64,000 nt of DNA, taken from positions 162,426,492 to 162,490,491 of the forward strand of contig OX638368.1 in assembly GCA_951812925.1 (NCBI GenBank). The letters run 5' to 3'. Shown here one piece after another: positions 21,250 through 34,700 of this stretch. The notes beneath the pieces were generated by a model. It did not search any database, was not told the DNA's origin, and saw only the letters and a list, made by a program, of their open reading frames with translations. Every line of letters begins with the position of its first letter. The stretch's first letter is position 1. The stretch comes from Calliopum simillimum (lineage: Eukaryota > Arthropoda > Insecta > Diptera > Lauxaniidae). The translations under genes and the position numbers were made by a program.

Positions 21250-21700
21250 TATCCCAAAATCGATTTTTTCTCGTATTTCACTTACGCGGTCATAAAACGA
21301 TTTTAAACTCAAAAGCAAGGCATCTAACGAAAAAAGTGTATGAGGCAAAAAATACTTGGAATTGTCCAAAGAATACGTGTGAATTTCTTAGAATTTTGAG
21401 AATCGACGTGAGTTTTTTCAGAATTTATTTTTTTTTTTTTTTTGACCTAGTTTTGAAAAATAATAAAATGGCTCAAAAAATTCTGAAAAAATTCTTTTAG
21501 AAATTACTTGTCTCGGTTAATTTTTATGCTAGAAAGATGTTTTTTGTAAAGTAACTATGGTCCAGATAACAACTGTGCTAAGTTTCAAGTCCGCATAAAT
21601 TTTTTCGTTTTGAGATGTTTAATGCTTCAAAATTCAAAACTCAGCAAAAAGCATATGTCATAGTAACTGTAAAGAAAAGGTAAGTACCAAAATCTGCTCA
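21250..21700. repeat. Diverged relative of palindromic family P2
   Basis: The AAAAGCAAGGCATCTAACGAAAAAAGTGT block followed by ATACTTGGAATTGTCCAAAGA and CGTGTGAATTT matches, in the same order, the inner parts of the P2 cluster at 41690-43170 and of the repeat at 54360-54600. Termini are not visible, so this is a fragment. Confidence 0.5.
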
Positions 21701-21837
21701 AAAATTGCTCTACCACATAGAAAAAATGTCATTTAATCAAAAAAAGTTGGTTGGAACGAAGGTTTTTAGTGACATAGGCCTGCTTTTGATTTTAGAATCA
21801 TAGAACGAAATTTACAGTATGTATTCTCTTTAAACTT

Positions 21838-21965
21838 TGTCGCGATCTCTTTCGAAGACTTTGATCTCTCGCCACGACTTTCCCGATTCTTGGATTTCCT
21901 TATCTACCGACCTTTTCCAGTTGGTTTTCGGTCTACCACATCCTCTACTGCGTTATGGATTCCAC
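21838..21965 (-). pseudogene. Degenerate C-terminal tail of an RTE/CR1-like non-LTR protein
   Basis: On the minus strand one register reads GCGRPKTNWKRSVDKEIQES, then GKSWREIKVFERDRDKV. The GRP-x-T-x-W...V..D/E.......W......DR spacing is the well-known C-terminal tail of many insect non-LTR (RTE/CR1/Jockey-type) polymerases. No catalytic domain is present and the upstream sequence is already scrambled. It belongs to a different family from the 15297/21093 fragments, whose tails differ. Confidence 0.5.
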
Positions 21966-22024
21966 TCACTTTTAAAGTTTGACTAATCGGCATGAATGCG
22001 TTACTTCGAATCCCAATACCCAGT

Positions 22025-25000
22025 TTTCTAAGGCTACAATCATACAAACAGAATTGTCATTCAACTAGAATTTGATAAATAATGAAGTTTTTTTAATTTC
22101 AACCAAAACATTATAAATAAAGTGTCGGTCTTATTTGCTGGCAGCATGTATCCGTATAAATTAAGCACTTGATAATTTGCTGTATGAAGACTTAAAATAC
22201 CCCATGAAACACAAATTTTGCTGACAGTTTTCGTTCTTTGTCCAATTTTGGACCCTTAACGAAAATTACACAGGTATTAAGTTCAATAATACAATAAAAA
22301 TGAAATAGAACGAGATAAATTCATTGGTCAATTGGACTGGTCCCCCGCACTCTATTTTCTGCTGGTTATAAATTATTCTACAAATGTCCCAATCCCTTTA
22401 TTATTGAGCAATAAATCTTTTGTGTAAACGTTTTGCAAGGAAAAGACCAATAAATTGTAATTTTTGTGTGCCTTTGTATTGGCGCAGTGCTTTTGACTGG
22501 GGAATGCGTGAATGTATGAGTGGAGAAGTATATTGGATTCGACCATTTGTGCGTTCCTTTGTCATTCATGGTCATCAATGATGATTGAGTTTTCGTTTTT
22601 TCTTTCGAATTTCGATTGGGTTCTCCTCATCCAAATGCAGGTGTGACAATAACAGTAAAGAGTTTCTTAATGCAGCCCATAAATCTGCAGTGGACTGAAG
22701 CATAAGACAACTCGACGATAAATACAAATGAAATGATAAAAGTTCTAGCTTGTTTTGTGAAAGTTTTTGCTGTTGGTGTCTAGCGCTTACCTAATGATTT
22801 TTTTGAAAAGAAGATTTACGTGCAGCGATAAAGCAGAATTATGTTTAATTTTATGGAAACAAGCAAAACCAGTAAAATCGATGAGGTGTCAGAAAAAAAT
22901 CCAAATTTTGAAACATCAATGCTTAAGATATGACTTCATCTTTTAACAGCACCGTTTGTTTCTTGGTTCCAATCCAACTTTGGACTTCCCTTCCTCCTGC
23001 AACATTCATTTTAAGTAACAAGTACTGTCAAGTCTATTAGGTGCGGTTGTCCGCATGAAAATGCACTTGCAGCGAGAGTAAGTAACAAAATGCAACACTC
23101 AAAGCCATTGAGAAAGGATGTCACATCCTTAAGAATCCTGTCAACGGATTTTCTTCAATACAAGAAATTCAAAAAGAAAAAAACTGTCTTTTATTAAAGG
23201 ATAGACAACATGAGCATGTAGCCTAAAGGGTGGGCGGTCAGACAACAAAGTGCAAAGAAACAGGATGTTAATTTTGTGAATGTCTTCTTGGTTGCTTCTC
23301 TGATCTTCGTTTTGGTAACAATGTGTGAAAAACTTGCTAAGAACTTGGCTGCCAGCAATATTTTATTCCTTGGAAATGAAAAGACGAAATTCACATCAAA
23401 GGAGGTGCAGAAGTTTCGCTGCTAAGATATTGAGCAGGCTTCTTGAAAATGTATGCGTGTGTGCATGTGGAATGACCTCAAACTGGCCGGCGGGTAATTC
23501 CATTTCATATGTGGTTTAGCTCAGTTTGGTCAGCTTTGAGTTTTATTGAGTTATGCCAGCAAAATTTGTCAAAGAAATTTAATTAAAAAGTTATATTGTT
23601 TCCGCTTTGATTGGGTTTTGCATAGCAAGGATATGAATTACATTTTATTGGTGTAAATACAAATGAAACAAAATAGAAAGCAGCATCATTTCCTGCTGGA
23701 AAGTAAAGTGAATTTTATTAAAATTACTATTTGCATATGTACAAAATTTTCCAAATCTCTGCCGAAAAAATAAAAAGCTTCTGTCAGCATAGGTTTCATT
23801 TTATTAAGAAGCTCTTGAGGATGATTTGCCGAAGTGGAACCCTTTTGGAAGGCGTTAAAAAATAGTTACCACATATACGCTGTAATAGACATATGTTGGC
23901 CAAAACGTGTCACATCAAACGGATTTGATTAAAATCTAAGTTTAATGGAAAAATAAAAAGAGAAAAAACCCCTTTTCTAACGATATCACAAAATCAAATA
24001 ATCCACATACCAAAAATTCCTTCAATCAAATCAAAATGAGCCAATATTCTTTCATTTTTTGAAAGTCATCATTGTACAGTGGGACATATAGTAGACGGAT
24101 TTATGTTGTCAAGGTGGTGAATATCAAACACTTGGCTCCAATTAAGCATTCTATTGTGCCAATCCTGTAATTAAATTTAGTATTCAAAAAAGAGAGATGT
24201 TCAGAAGCTTTCTGAGCTGAAATGGTTTTGTTTTTTAATTTATAAAAGTTCTTAAGGGCAGATTTCCTAACGCCACTCACAAATTCAAGTCCAATAAAAG
24301 TTTTAGACGTACAATCTTTGGCATGGCTTTCTGATCAATTTCATTCCCTATATATTTTATGTGAACAAAAGCGGACGATAGTGTAATAAGCCCGTATTTT
24401 AGACTGCCATGTTCTATTCTTAACATTTAAGTTATAAGCTGAGTATCGAGCCTTATAATCAAAGAGTGGTGAATTTGTGTAGATATACACTAGGGATGTC
24501 AATTTTCGGGCTTTATTAATCCCAGGATTTTCGAGATTTTGAAACGCAATTCCAGGATCCCGGATCTAAAGCATTTTTTAAACAAATCAAAAATAGTTCT
24601 GTAAAAAAATTGAATGTTTTTAAAACAAAGATTGTACATAATTTTAAATGATTTCAATTAAATTCAAATGAAAATGCCTTTCATTTTTAGATTTTTTTTT
24701 AAAACAGATCTTAAAAAGAAATAACGCCCTTGAAAATTCGACTCCCAATTTTGATCGAAATCTGATATGTACGTGTATGTATACAAATGAACAAAAGCAT
24801 TTTTAAGCATCAACAATCTTAGGTTGAATCATGCAAAGAAATTAGAAGCTTTTTAGAGATAATAGCCTCGATCCCCTCCATTAAAAAATAAGTGAACTTA
24901 AAATTTTTTTCTGTTCGCACTTTTGGTTAAATTTCTGCAAGCCCTTTGCAAATTTTATTTTACATAAATTATTGGTTCTTCTGAAACTTGTTTATTGTTG

Positions 25001-28000
25001 ACATTTGCGTTACTTTCAGAATAAGACTCTTCCTCTAATAACCTGGACAAAAAGGTTTTCAATCCATTCAAAATAACATTAATGGAAGCTGCTTGACAAA
25101 ATGGATTACTTGTTCTGTAAATAAGTATTATTACAGTCTTCTGAAAAAGCAGTAAATTGGCAAAATTTATTCTTTTAAGAATATTTACATGAACTTATGG
25201 ATATGTTTGTAGATTATAAACCAGAGTACAGTTAGAACACTACTATAGGTTTCTGAAACCAGCTAAGGCTTGATAATCGCCGAGTTAAGAGCACCGCCTG
25301 ATTTTCAAAAAGGAAGAAAACTATTTAACATGAAATATTTTGACTTTGAAATTAAAGTTTATATAATTGAAAACAAAACAACTTCACTTTTTTTACTATT
25401 CACTTCTTCTTCTTCTTCTTCATGAAAAAAGGTTGTAAAAAAAATATATTTTATGTGTATTTAACCACTGTAAAATGATTCCCCAACCATTGTTTATGCG
25501 CCGCAATTCAAATTCCAATAAGTAAAGGACGATGACAATTTCTATTACACGTAGCTTATGTTGACCGCAAAGTATTGTGTTGCCAGCAACACCTACCACC
25601 AACAAAAAACAAAATTTTACAGCAACAACAATGGCAACAAAATCAAAAGAAATTTGTGGCTTTTTTTTCAGGATTTTTGAAGAAAACTCAAATAAACGAA
25701 AAAGTTATAAAAAAGGGATGTTATACGCAAAATAGCTCTTTCTTGGCATACTCCACTGCTGCCACTACGCTCTGCCGAATAAAATCAGATAAAATTTTCA
25801 TTACCTTAGAACCGCACATTATCGGCCAAGTGACATCGCTCGAGTTATATTGCATTGGCTGGACAATGTGTTGTTGATGATACTCATTGTGAAGTTCAGC
25901 AAAAAAAAAAAAGACTTTGCGGTAAAAAAAATGTTGCAATTTTTCTTTCAGTTCTCGCCGAAAAAAAAAAACCCAAATCCTTTGCACTAAGCAACAACAA
26001 CAATAACAATACCCGGAAAACGTTCGTTCGTTTATTCGTTTGTTCGTCCAACAGGAAACTAGCGACCGCCCAGCAGCAGCAGGAGTCGCATATGAACGAA
26101 ATGCAAAAATACAAAGTCCTTGCATATAAAAAAGGATAATAATTTTATCTCGCATTCAGATCACACACACGTCGTATTTTGTTATGTTGCCCGCCGCTGT
26201 TATCCTCAGTAGCTGCGTGATTTTTTGTACACGTAATCCTTTCTCTTTGGTCCTTAAAAATTATTTTAATATTCACTATATAGAAAAAATGAGTGACTAT
26301 TGTCAAAAGGAACAAGAAAAAATATGAAGTAACAAACCAAGTTCCAGTACAATTTCACTTGACTCTCCCCGTAATCACTCCCCATTGCAAATCACGTTAC
26401 GTGCCAAGTGTGGATTCCTTGTTATCCTTTTTTACATGTACATATGGTAGCCGTGAAAGCGGTCAATGTTTGCGTAAGTTTTATCGGATTTTGGAAAATT
26501 ATTTTAAAATTGTTCTGTGTAATGTTATGTCCGTGAAACATATTGAATATATAGGGGGTCAAATCAGAATAAAAATTATTCCTTTAGAGCAATTTATGAG
26601 CAACATGTGACATAGTTATCAAGAAGACTTTGGACGAGAAATGTGCAACATGTACATACATGAGATTATAGATTATAACAAATTAATATTTCGCCACCAA
26701 TCATTTAGTAGCATGATGATTACAAAAATCCAAGAGGACAATACAACAAGAAATGGCTTATGAGTTTGCTTTAGAAGCATCAGAAGATAATCTTTCGGGC
26801 ATACTTTTACGAAATTTAGTATTACTTAACCTTAGCAGCGCGGTAGTCAAAAGAAAAGTGAACTCGCATCACATTTCTTAAATAAATTCGAAAATTCGCC
26901 TCGTTTATTAAATGAATTCAAAATCCCATTCCTTTAAAGTTGAACTTGTAAAGTTATTGATGCTTACCAGCTTTGTTGGTGAATTTCTTTTTAAAGGTAA
27001 GAACTCATTTTCCTTATTAATCCACAAACTTTTCTTATGCAAATGATATATGTATAAGGGAAATAAACAAAACTAAAAACGAATCCCTTGCATATTTCCC
27101 AGGGTTGCCTAACTTATTTGATTATGTTAATTTATTGAGTTTTCAAAATAAACAAACTACTCGTATTTGCTTGAAAATAATAAAACGAAATGTACTTGCA
27201 TTATTTACTTTGGCCAACCAAGATAAAATTAAAATTCATTTTTACCTAAATTCAAATTAAACATAAATTTCATTTATGCACTGGCATATAAAGTTTTTGA
27301 CTCAATTAAGTAGTTTACGTACTACCAATTGCTGTTCAACTATCCAACTATACAGCGGGTAATGCGAGCGAGTGTGGGCGGACGAACAGTGGGGGTTGGG
27401 CGATGGGTAAGTTTCTGCCTCGGTGGCATTTTGCCTGCCCTGAATATGCTACTGACATGTGTCAGTCTTTAAATCGTAGACTGGCAGCAAGATTTCCTGC
27501 CTGTCGTTGTGTGGTCATATGGCCAACTACATATCTCAACACGCAATTCGGAGTATCGCAACAGCAAATTTTGCTTCTATTTTTTTTTTTTTGGTTTTTC
27601 TTCACAAAATGAAATTGTGAAAAACTTCAAAACGAATAAAGGGGTTGGTGGCAAATTTGCATTTCCAAAAGACTTTGCTTTGCTACTTGTCTTGCAAGTG
27701 GGCTGACCATATCAGAGCCAGACCTTGCTCTACTCGTCACACCTTAATGGGAACGGACACATAAATACTGGCGTAAATTTGTGGTTGCTGCTGCTCTTGG
27801 TAATCCCATAGCAACAATTTATCAACAATAAACAGTTGCACAGAACTCACACACACATAAGTACTTATGTACACTGCAGCTGAGCGTAGGTTGAGTTGCA
27901 GTCATTTTGAGTTATCAACGATGGCCAAAATGGCATATGAACAAAACGAACGAAATGTTTTCATTTGCTAATTGTAAAATTATGCATTCAAGGGACTCTA

Positions 28001-28730
28001 TTCAGAGTAATACGTATATAAAAACCAAGGAATAATAAAAGTTGTAAATTTATCGAAATCTTACATTCTTTAGATATTGATTGATTGCGTCAGTGACAGT
28101 GTCAACTCCAACTGCCAGCTCGGCTTTCATTGTTATTTAAATTTTTGCCCTAGTTGTACTGAAGTTTTCTACGAAATAACTAGACATCGAACAGACAAAC
28201 ATGCAGCAATGTTTTTGAACAACATTAAATATCAACAACAATAACATATTGTACAAACACACACAGTTTCTCAGTTATTTATAGAAACTTTTCGCGCTTT
28301 TTTCACCAGCATCGTAAAAAGAAAAAACTATGAAATTTGAAATACAAATTTAACTCTGCGGTTTTATTAAACCGATTGGATTTATTCTTTTGAACTTTTT
28401 TCGCTGATATTGGAACATTGCCAATTTTTGCTCGAATACGCACTTGAGCGTTTTTCTTCATTTCGCATTTTCTTTCCGCGCGCTTCAACGCCTAGAAGTA
28501 TTCTACCATGTTGCAGAACACGTTTACTAATAAATGCATTAATATGTATTTGACATACAAAAATTATTTCGCGAAATACATTTGTATGTATGTACATATG
28601 TATGAATATGTGTGCGTGTCTGTGTGCATAAGTGCAATTACGTGTGCTCATAATATACGAAATCACCTATTTGAAGTGGAAAATGTTAATTGGTTTATTG
28701 ATTGCTTTTGACTATTAAAATGGAAAAAAA
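22025..28730. other. Long unique non-coding stretch
   Basis: I find no gene in this 6.7 kb. It has little repeat structure compared with its surroundings and could be intronic or intergenic host DNA. Simple tracts include CAA repeats (25615-25640 and 25990-26010) and TATG/TGTG steps (28580-28640). At 24493 a TAGGGATGTCAATTTTCGGG stretch resembles a hAT-type terminus but has no partner. Long frames at 25721-26155 (minus) and 25575-25877 are low-complexity overlaps of each other and have no domain. Confidence 0.45.
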
Positions 28731-28732
28731 AA

Positions 28733-29331
28733 CTAGTAACTACACTGCAGTGTTTTGAAAATTTTGCTTGTAAGCGAGGTGCCACGCCTCCTTGTCCGAT
28801 TTCACCCAATTTTTGTTGAGAGCTTTCATTTAGAGTTCTTAGTGTCCGAGTTAAATTTGGTTCGAATATCTCGAAAATCGCTTTCAGTATAGCGTTTTGA
28901 AGCTTTTGCTTATGTGGGAGGAGACACGCCCTCTTGTTCGAGTTCACCCAGTTTTTGTTCAGAGCTCGCATTTATAATATTTAGTGGGTGAGTGAAATTT
29001 CGTTGGATTATCTCAAAAAACTCTTTCAGTATAGCGTTTTGAAGCTTTTGCTTATATGGGAGGTGCCACGCCCTCTTGTCTGAGTTCGCTCAGTTTTTTT
29101 TCAGAGCTTGCGCTTATAATTTGTAGTATTTATGTGTATTTTGGTTGCATTGTCGTGAAAAATACTCCTAAAATTGCATTTTGAATATATTTTTTGTATG
29201 GGCGGTAGGCGTGTCCGTAAACCGATTTTGCTCATTTGCAATCCCCCGAGCTAACTTTGATGACGGAGGCGGGGTACCAAATTTCATTGAATTATCTTGC
29301 TTAGTTTTCCCAAAAAGTGTATTTTCACACA

Positions 29332-29373
<42 letters not shown>

Positions 29374-29597
29374 CCCAGCCAGCCACCCAGCCAGCCACCC
29401 AGCCAGCCACCCAGCCAGCCACCCAGCCAGCCACCCAGCCAGCCATCCAGCCAGACAGACGGACATGGCTATATCGACTCAGGAGGTGACGCTGATCAAG
29501 AATATGTATACTTTTCCATATCTGCCACGCCTCCTTCTCTGCGTTACAAACGGAAGGACAAAGTGAATATACCCTGGGTGTAGGGTATAAAAAATTA
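28733..29597 (-). mobile_element. HINE/DINE-1-like element, copy 2, with expanded microsatellite
   Basis: This is an inverted copy of 4295-5244. The 5' end is at about 29597 (GGGTATAATAAAA side) and the 3' CTAG is at 28733-28736. It carries the same blocks in the same order: CCATGTCCGTCTGTC, the microsatellite, the GGTACCCCGCCTCCG block and the internal GGCGTGGCACCTC units. The 3' hairpin before CTAG has been lost: the CACTGCAGTGTAG block joins almost directly to the terminus. The microsatellite is much longer than in copy 1. Confidence 0.65.
29331..29453 (+). repeat. CAGC-type microsatellite within HINE copy 2
   Basis: About 120 bases consist of CAGC tetramers with a regular CACC interruption every 12 bases in the second half, giving a higher-order 12-mer. 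All six frames are open, which generates spurious Pro/Ala/Ser/Gln- or Gly/Trp/Leu-repeat peptides; none is a gene. Copy 1 has only about 30 bases at the same place. Confidence 0.9.
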
Positions 29598-30440
29598 TAT
29601 ACATATAGTACGTTATGTTATTTACGGATAAATTGCATAAAGTGTAAATTTATGTATCTTGAAAGCAACTGGAACTTCTCTCAGCTTTAGTTTTAAATAT
29701 TCGATTCAATACGCATGGACAACTTATATGAACTGATTGACACGTTTTCAATTTTTGTTGCGAATGAGAGACAGTATTAATAAACAAAAACAAATTAAGA
29801 ACAAAAGTTCAAAAAAAAAATTAAATTTTAAATCAATTACTTTTGACGTGATTCATAATTTTGGCTGAATTGGTGTTTGATCAGTGTGAGAGTCATGTTA
29901 ACTGCAATCTGCAAAAATATGGGTTTCGCAAAAAATGGCTTTTACAACGTTAGTCGTGGCTCTGCTTCAATTTTTAAAACTAGCGACTCCTGAACTGCCT
30001 AAATTTTTTAAATATTTTTTTTTATACCTTCTTCATGTACTAAAACTTCAAAAAAAAACCGGTCTTCCGGAATCAAACAGAGCCATATTTTTCAAGTACC
30101 CAAGAGTTTTTGTTCATCGTTTTTGATCTCAAAACAAGATCATTCAAATTGGCAAAATTAAAAGTTTGCTTTTAAGATTTATGTATAAATCAGGAACTGC
30201 ATCTTTGATATCGGTGACCATAATGTTATATGATTGATAAATATATGGTATATGTGAATAAAATATTTAATCCTTTAGAGATATCAGACAGTGGGAATCC
30301 TGAAAAATTTTTCTCAGAAACTATAACTTGTTTTTAGAATGACTTTCAAGACTTAAAGGGCTTTATTTTGACGTGTTAATAAAAAACGTTGAGCCATTAA
30401 TTAAGATGCATTTGCAGTTTTTAAAGTTTTTTTGAGAATT
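29598..30440. other. Non-coding sequence
   Basis: AT-rich, with a 63-codon chance frame at 29935-30126. No domains or repeat termini recognised. Confidence 0.4.
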
Positions 30441-31182
30441 TTTGATTATACCATGCTTTTTGACTAAAACGTAACAAGAACAATTTATCTTCTCTTCTCA
30501 TGCGAGCTAAAATTGTATTTACTTAGGTCTGTCTGTGGCCAAAATTTTTCTCGAAAAAGGCTGCGATTTTAATGAAACTCAGGATAATTATAGACATTAA
30601 CATTAAATGAAGAATGAGCTCGGTTTTATCTTTCTAGATATTCATAAGGAGGCGTGGCACCGCCCCAAATTTTAAAATTAATCTGGTCATAACTCGCAAA
30701 CCATGCAATGTATTTTAAGGAAATTTAGTAGGAGGGTACTGCGTAACACTAGCTGGTAACAAACGGAAAGTGCGCGGTATTGAGAAAGTCCCACGCTCAT
30801 TTTTTAACCATTGAAAATTTTGATTTCATATTACTCAAAAACGACTCCAACAATTTTAGTGAAGACTTAGGAGACATAACACTGGGAAAACTCGCTGAAG
30901 GACGCGGCACCGACCTCTAAAATATAAAACGCTATAAAAAGAAAATCATCAAGGCAACCTTTCTGAATTTAACTGAAAGTGGGCGAAATATTTCTCACAA
31001 TTTGGTATGCAGATCTGGTTCTCAAGCATTACGAATAGTGCGCGTTGTTCAATAACTGCCACGCCCACTTTTTTACAGAAGTAAAAATTTTCATAAATTA
31101 CTCAGGCACAAAAAAAATGGAATGAACTTTTTATTTCTTATATGCAATCCTATTTACATTTTGACGCTGGCATTATCTGCGA
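30441..31182 (+). repeat. HINE-like degraded repeat
   Basis: It contains a GGAGGCGTGGCACCGCCCC block (30650-30668) and further diverged versions of the same core (CGCGGCACCGACC near 30902, GCCACGCCCAC near 31058), alternating with CATAACTCGCAAACC-type sentences. This is the internal architecture of the Helitron-derived repeats at 4295 and 28733, but diverged. No termini are visible. Confidence 0.45.
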
Positions 31183-31735
31183 AATTTCGAAATATCCTTA
31201 CTTGAAGTTTAAGAAAACGCTGTGTTCAGTCTTATAGCATAGCTACAGGAAAAGATGAAAGTCTTTTTCATTAATGGCATCGAATAGCCACACCCTTCTT
31301 CAGAAAAATATACCTTCAATCTTTTTCAATTGAACTCTTACTTTCTGAGCAATCATCCTTTGAAGAAAGATATTACATTCCAATACAAAGGACGAAATGG
31401 CATTCGTATCGAGAAACCGATTAGGGCCAAAATACACTCAAAATGAGTTTAAATTTGCTACAGGGTGTTAGTGCTGTCTAGGGCAATGTCCAGAAATAAA
31501 AAGCGGGCGATGCCACACACCCAAATACTTATTTCCTCCTTTGTATGGGGACTGAAATACCTTCACTTCAAATGACCATAACTCAGAAAGTAAGAGTCCT
31601 ATTGGAAAAGTCCGAAGGAAAATTTTAATGCCATTAAAAAAAAAAAGAGTTTAACGTTTTCCTGCAGCTCCGCCACAAGTCTGAAAACAGCGTTTTCTCC
31701 AACTTCAGGCAAGGATATTTCGATATAATGCGGGT
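31183..31735. repeat. Fold-back repeat, diverged arms
   Basis: The left arm 31183-31405 (CGAAATATCCTTACTTGAAG to ATACAAAGGACGAAATGG) is the approximate inverse of 31532-31735 (TTCCTCCTTTGTATGGGG to CAAGGATATTTCG). The loop is about 125 bases. There is no coding capacity, and termini and TSD are not resolved. It lies at the end of the HINE-like repeat and may be part of it. Confidence 0.6.
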
Positions 31736-34700
31736 TAATTATTCTTTCAGTTATTTATATAGAACCAGCTATTAATTTTATTGAAATTTCGTATTACTAA
31801 ATCGGTTGTTGTTACTTTTTTCTATTTCATCGAAAACCATCAATTTTATTTTTTGATATTTTTCTATTGTTTCCGATACCATTCGATACTTTACGAGATT
31901 TTTTTATTATTATTTTCATCGGTAAATTTATCATTTTGAAAGCATGAAAACTGGAGGCGAAAAGATTCCATCGCAAAGAAGATCTATGAATAAAAAACAT
32001 CGATTATAATTACACAGTGCAACACAAAAAATTTCCCTGGGGTCTCATAAAGTTTTTCTGAAAAATTTTTAAATTTTTAACCGCTCTAATGTACATTTTA
32101 CATATAAAATTAATTTATATAGTACTCGTATATACCGTAGTGCATAATATTCATACATAAGCATTGTATGTAGGTATACAGACAAAATCATCAAGTAGTT
32201 CTCTTATTTAAAGTGAGAACTTGAGAAAAGAAACGGACCCATAAACATCCTTTCATGCCATTGCAAAAAAGGAGCAAACAAAAATTATGTCCCGACACTA
32301 ATACTGTTGCAGGTCGCTGCATTTTGGCAGACTAGTTCAAGGTTCGCTTACGAATGCTTTTGTTGTTTTTCTTTTTTCATGTCTTCATCTTTCACATAGA
32401 AACCAAGGACGTTGCCAATAAAAATTTCAAAAATATTCAAAACTTTTTTTTTCTAGCTCTGCATAAGCGTTGTGGCTATGGCACGCGGTAACGAGTTCAA
32501 TGAAATTTAATGTAGACATTTAAAATGCAAAAAATTAAAAGTTTCTTAATAAAATTTAAACAAATACAACTTTTTTACAACTTGAATTTTATGCAACGTA
32601 AAATTGGAAAAACATTTCTTCAAAGAAGTCGGGGGAAAACCACCAATAACCCTTAGAATAATATAATTTTTTATACTGCTATTTCAGCAACTTCTTGATC
32701 TAAGTTGTCTTTTATAAAGCCAATAAACATTAGTGACACATTTGGAAAGTCATTCGTATAATTACGCGCGTATTATAACGGTTATTATTATGAGTATCCT
32801 TTGTGGTATGCGTGGCTTTCTTTATCCATTAAGTCTTTTGTACATTCAATGTTTTGGCTGTCCATGTTCTCGTCTTCTATTTTATAGGGTGAAACTTTTG
32901 ACGCTTATAATGACTTTTCCTGTAATCGCGACACTTTCCCTGTGGCAGCAACAACTGCGTGTTCCATAGAAAATCATCAATAAACGCCTGAGCAAAACTT
33001 TTGTTTTCAATTTCTTTGTTTACGTTGATATCAATTGTGGTTTTTCAACGGAATGTGTGTGGGTGGGGCGTTTCACTTTGTTTTGGGAACAACTGACACT
33101 GCTAATAAACCGTGCCTTTTTTCAAGCACTGATACGCATTTCCTTTATTTTTATTGCAGGAATTCGCATCGTTTTTCTTTTATTACTTTATTTAGTTGGA
33201 GATGAAGGAAAGATGCCATTTAAAAGACGTACTAAATATATTATGGATGAAAATGTGTTTTCGTTAAGTCACCTGCTTATACATTTCTCGGATTATCCAA
33301 AAATCAAATTTCTAAAAATTTTTCTACAAATTTCTACTCTAATGGCCATAACTATTACTAGAGCAATATATTAAACAACGTCGCATTTCAGTCTTGATTC
33401 GATTGCAGTGCAGTTAAATATTCAAGTAAGTAAATGCTGAGAACAGTGAGTGCTTAAATTATGTATATGTGGGAATCGGAAATGATTTGTGATTTAGATA
33501 GCATCATAATCCAGAAGTAAAAGTTTTGAGCCTGATATCTATTAGAAGAAAAGAGCATATAAATTTTCCCTTCGCATTGTTCTTTATCTGATCTCATTTT
33601 AGAAATGTAACAAGAAAAAAAAAACTATTCAACATAGAAAACATTTTTATAGCAGTAAGGTCTAGTATAAATGTCCGCATTTCTATGTTTTCATATGATT
33701 TATGGCACCTTTTCGATTGGCTTATACCAAAGCACATTGGTTAAGCGTAGGATTACAAAAGACCCATTTGAATAATTCACTTAAATTGACAAATTAATTT
33801 TGAATGATTCACAATAATTTCAATGACAGTCATGTAAGGCCAAACCCATGCTTTTTACCTGAACACCAAACCCACTTACAATAAATCAAAAATATTTCCA
33901 CATCTGCCCAGTGATGCAGTTGAAGCAATTAAAATTTCATTTCGCAATAAACTCAACGAAATAGAAAATTGATATTTGTGAGCAACATGTTGGAGAAAGA
34001 GCGCTGGTATATACGATATACGGTGCACTGACAACGTATGATTTAGCCTGGTTGGGTTGGACGCACTTTCAGAATTGTGTGGTGAGGTAAATTAAGCTAA
34101 ATCACAGCAGACAAATGTAAACTGGACAAAATTGATTTGTTGGAAATTAGAATCTGAAACGCATGTTACAGCAACACGAACGACAACAACAACAATATTC
34201 GAGTACCAACATTAACATCATCAGTAACATAAATTGATTAAACGTAAACGTACAAATAACCTGACTTGACATGTCATGTGTTCCAAGCATGAATATGGAT
34301 GGATATGGTTATGGTAATAGAAATGAAAATGAAAATGCTCGGTGGTATGCAGCTATGGATGGTTTGAGATTGAGGTTGAACCAAAAGCTTGATGTTGTCA
34401 AAAACTCTCGATGCATTCATTTGGAATTGATGCACTACGTGAAAATAAAGCAGTCAGGTTTATGGTGCGTTGGATCTGAGTAAGGGTTGTTGATAGCGCA
34501 ATGCTTTGGAGAGTATCAAGTTAAATGGATTATGTTTAATAGCATTGAAATATGAAATATAATTTGATACAAGAGTGGACAACATGTCAACAATAGAGAT
34601 ATGAGTGTATATATTTTCAGATTCCAAACAACATATTGATTAGGCACACAATCAAAGATCTAAAAACTGTTTTTTTATCAGATATTTTCTTTCAATTATA

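Noticed and set aside
24060..24090. TACAGTGGGACATATAG, like a Tc1/mariner terminus
   Set aside because: No inverted partner within several kilobases and no other element structure.
24493..24520. TAGGGATGTCAATTTTCGGG, like a hAT terminus
   Set aside because: No matching right end or 8-bp duplication found; kept only as a note in the unique stretch.
25721..26155. 144-codon minus-strand frame, the longest outside the TEs
   Set aside because: Cys/Phe/Lys runs from CAA and poly-A tracts, overlaps frames of similar length on the other strand, no domain.
29168..29583. Several overlapping long frames giving Pro/Ala/Ser/Gln or Gly/Trp/Leu repeat peptides
   Set aside because: They are translations of the CAGC microsatellite inside a HINE and are open in all six frames; no start context or homology.
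33057..33374. 105-codon hydrophobic frame that might be a membrane protein
   Set aside because: Poly-T-derived Phe/Leu/Ile content, no recognisable family, typical of AT-rich chance frames.
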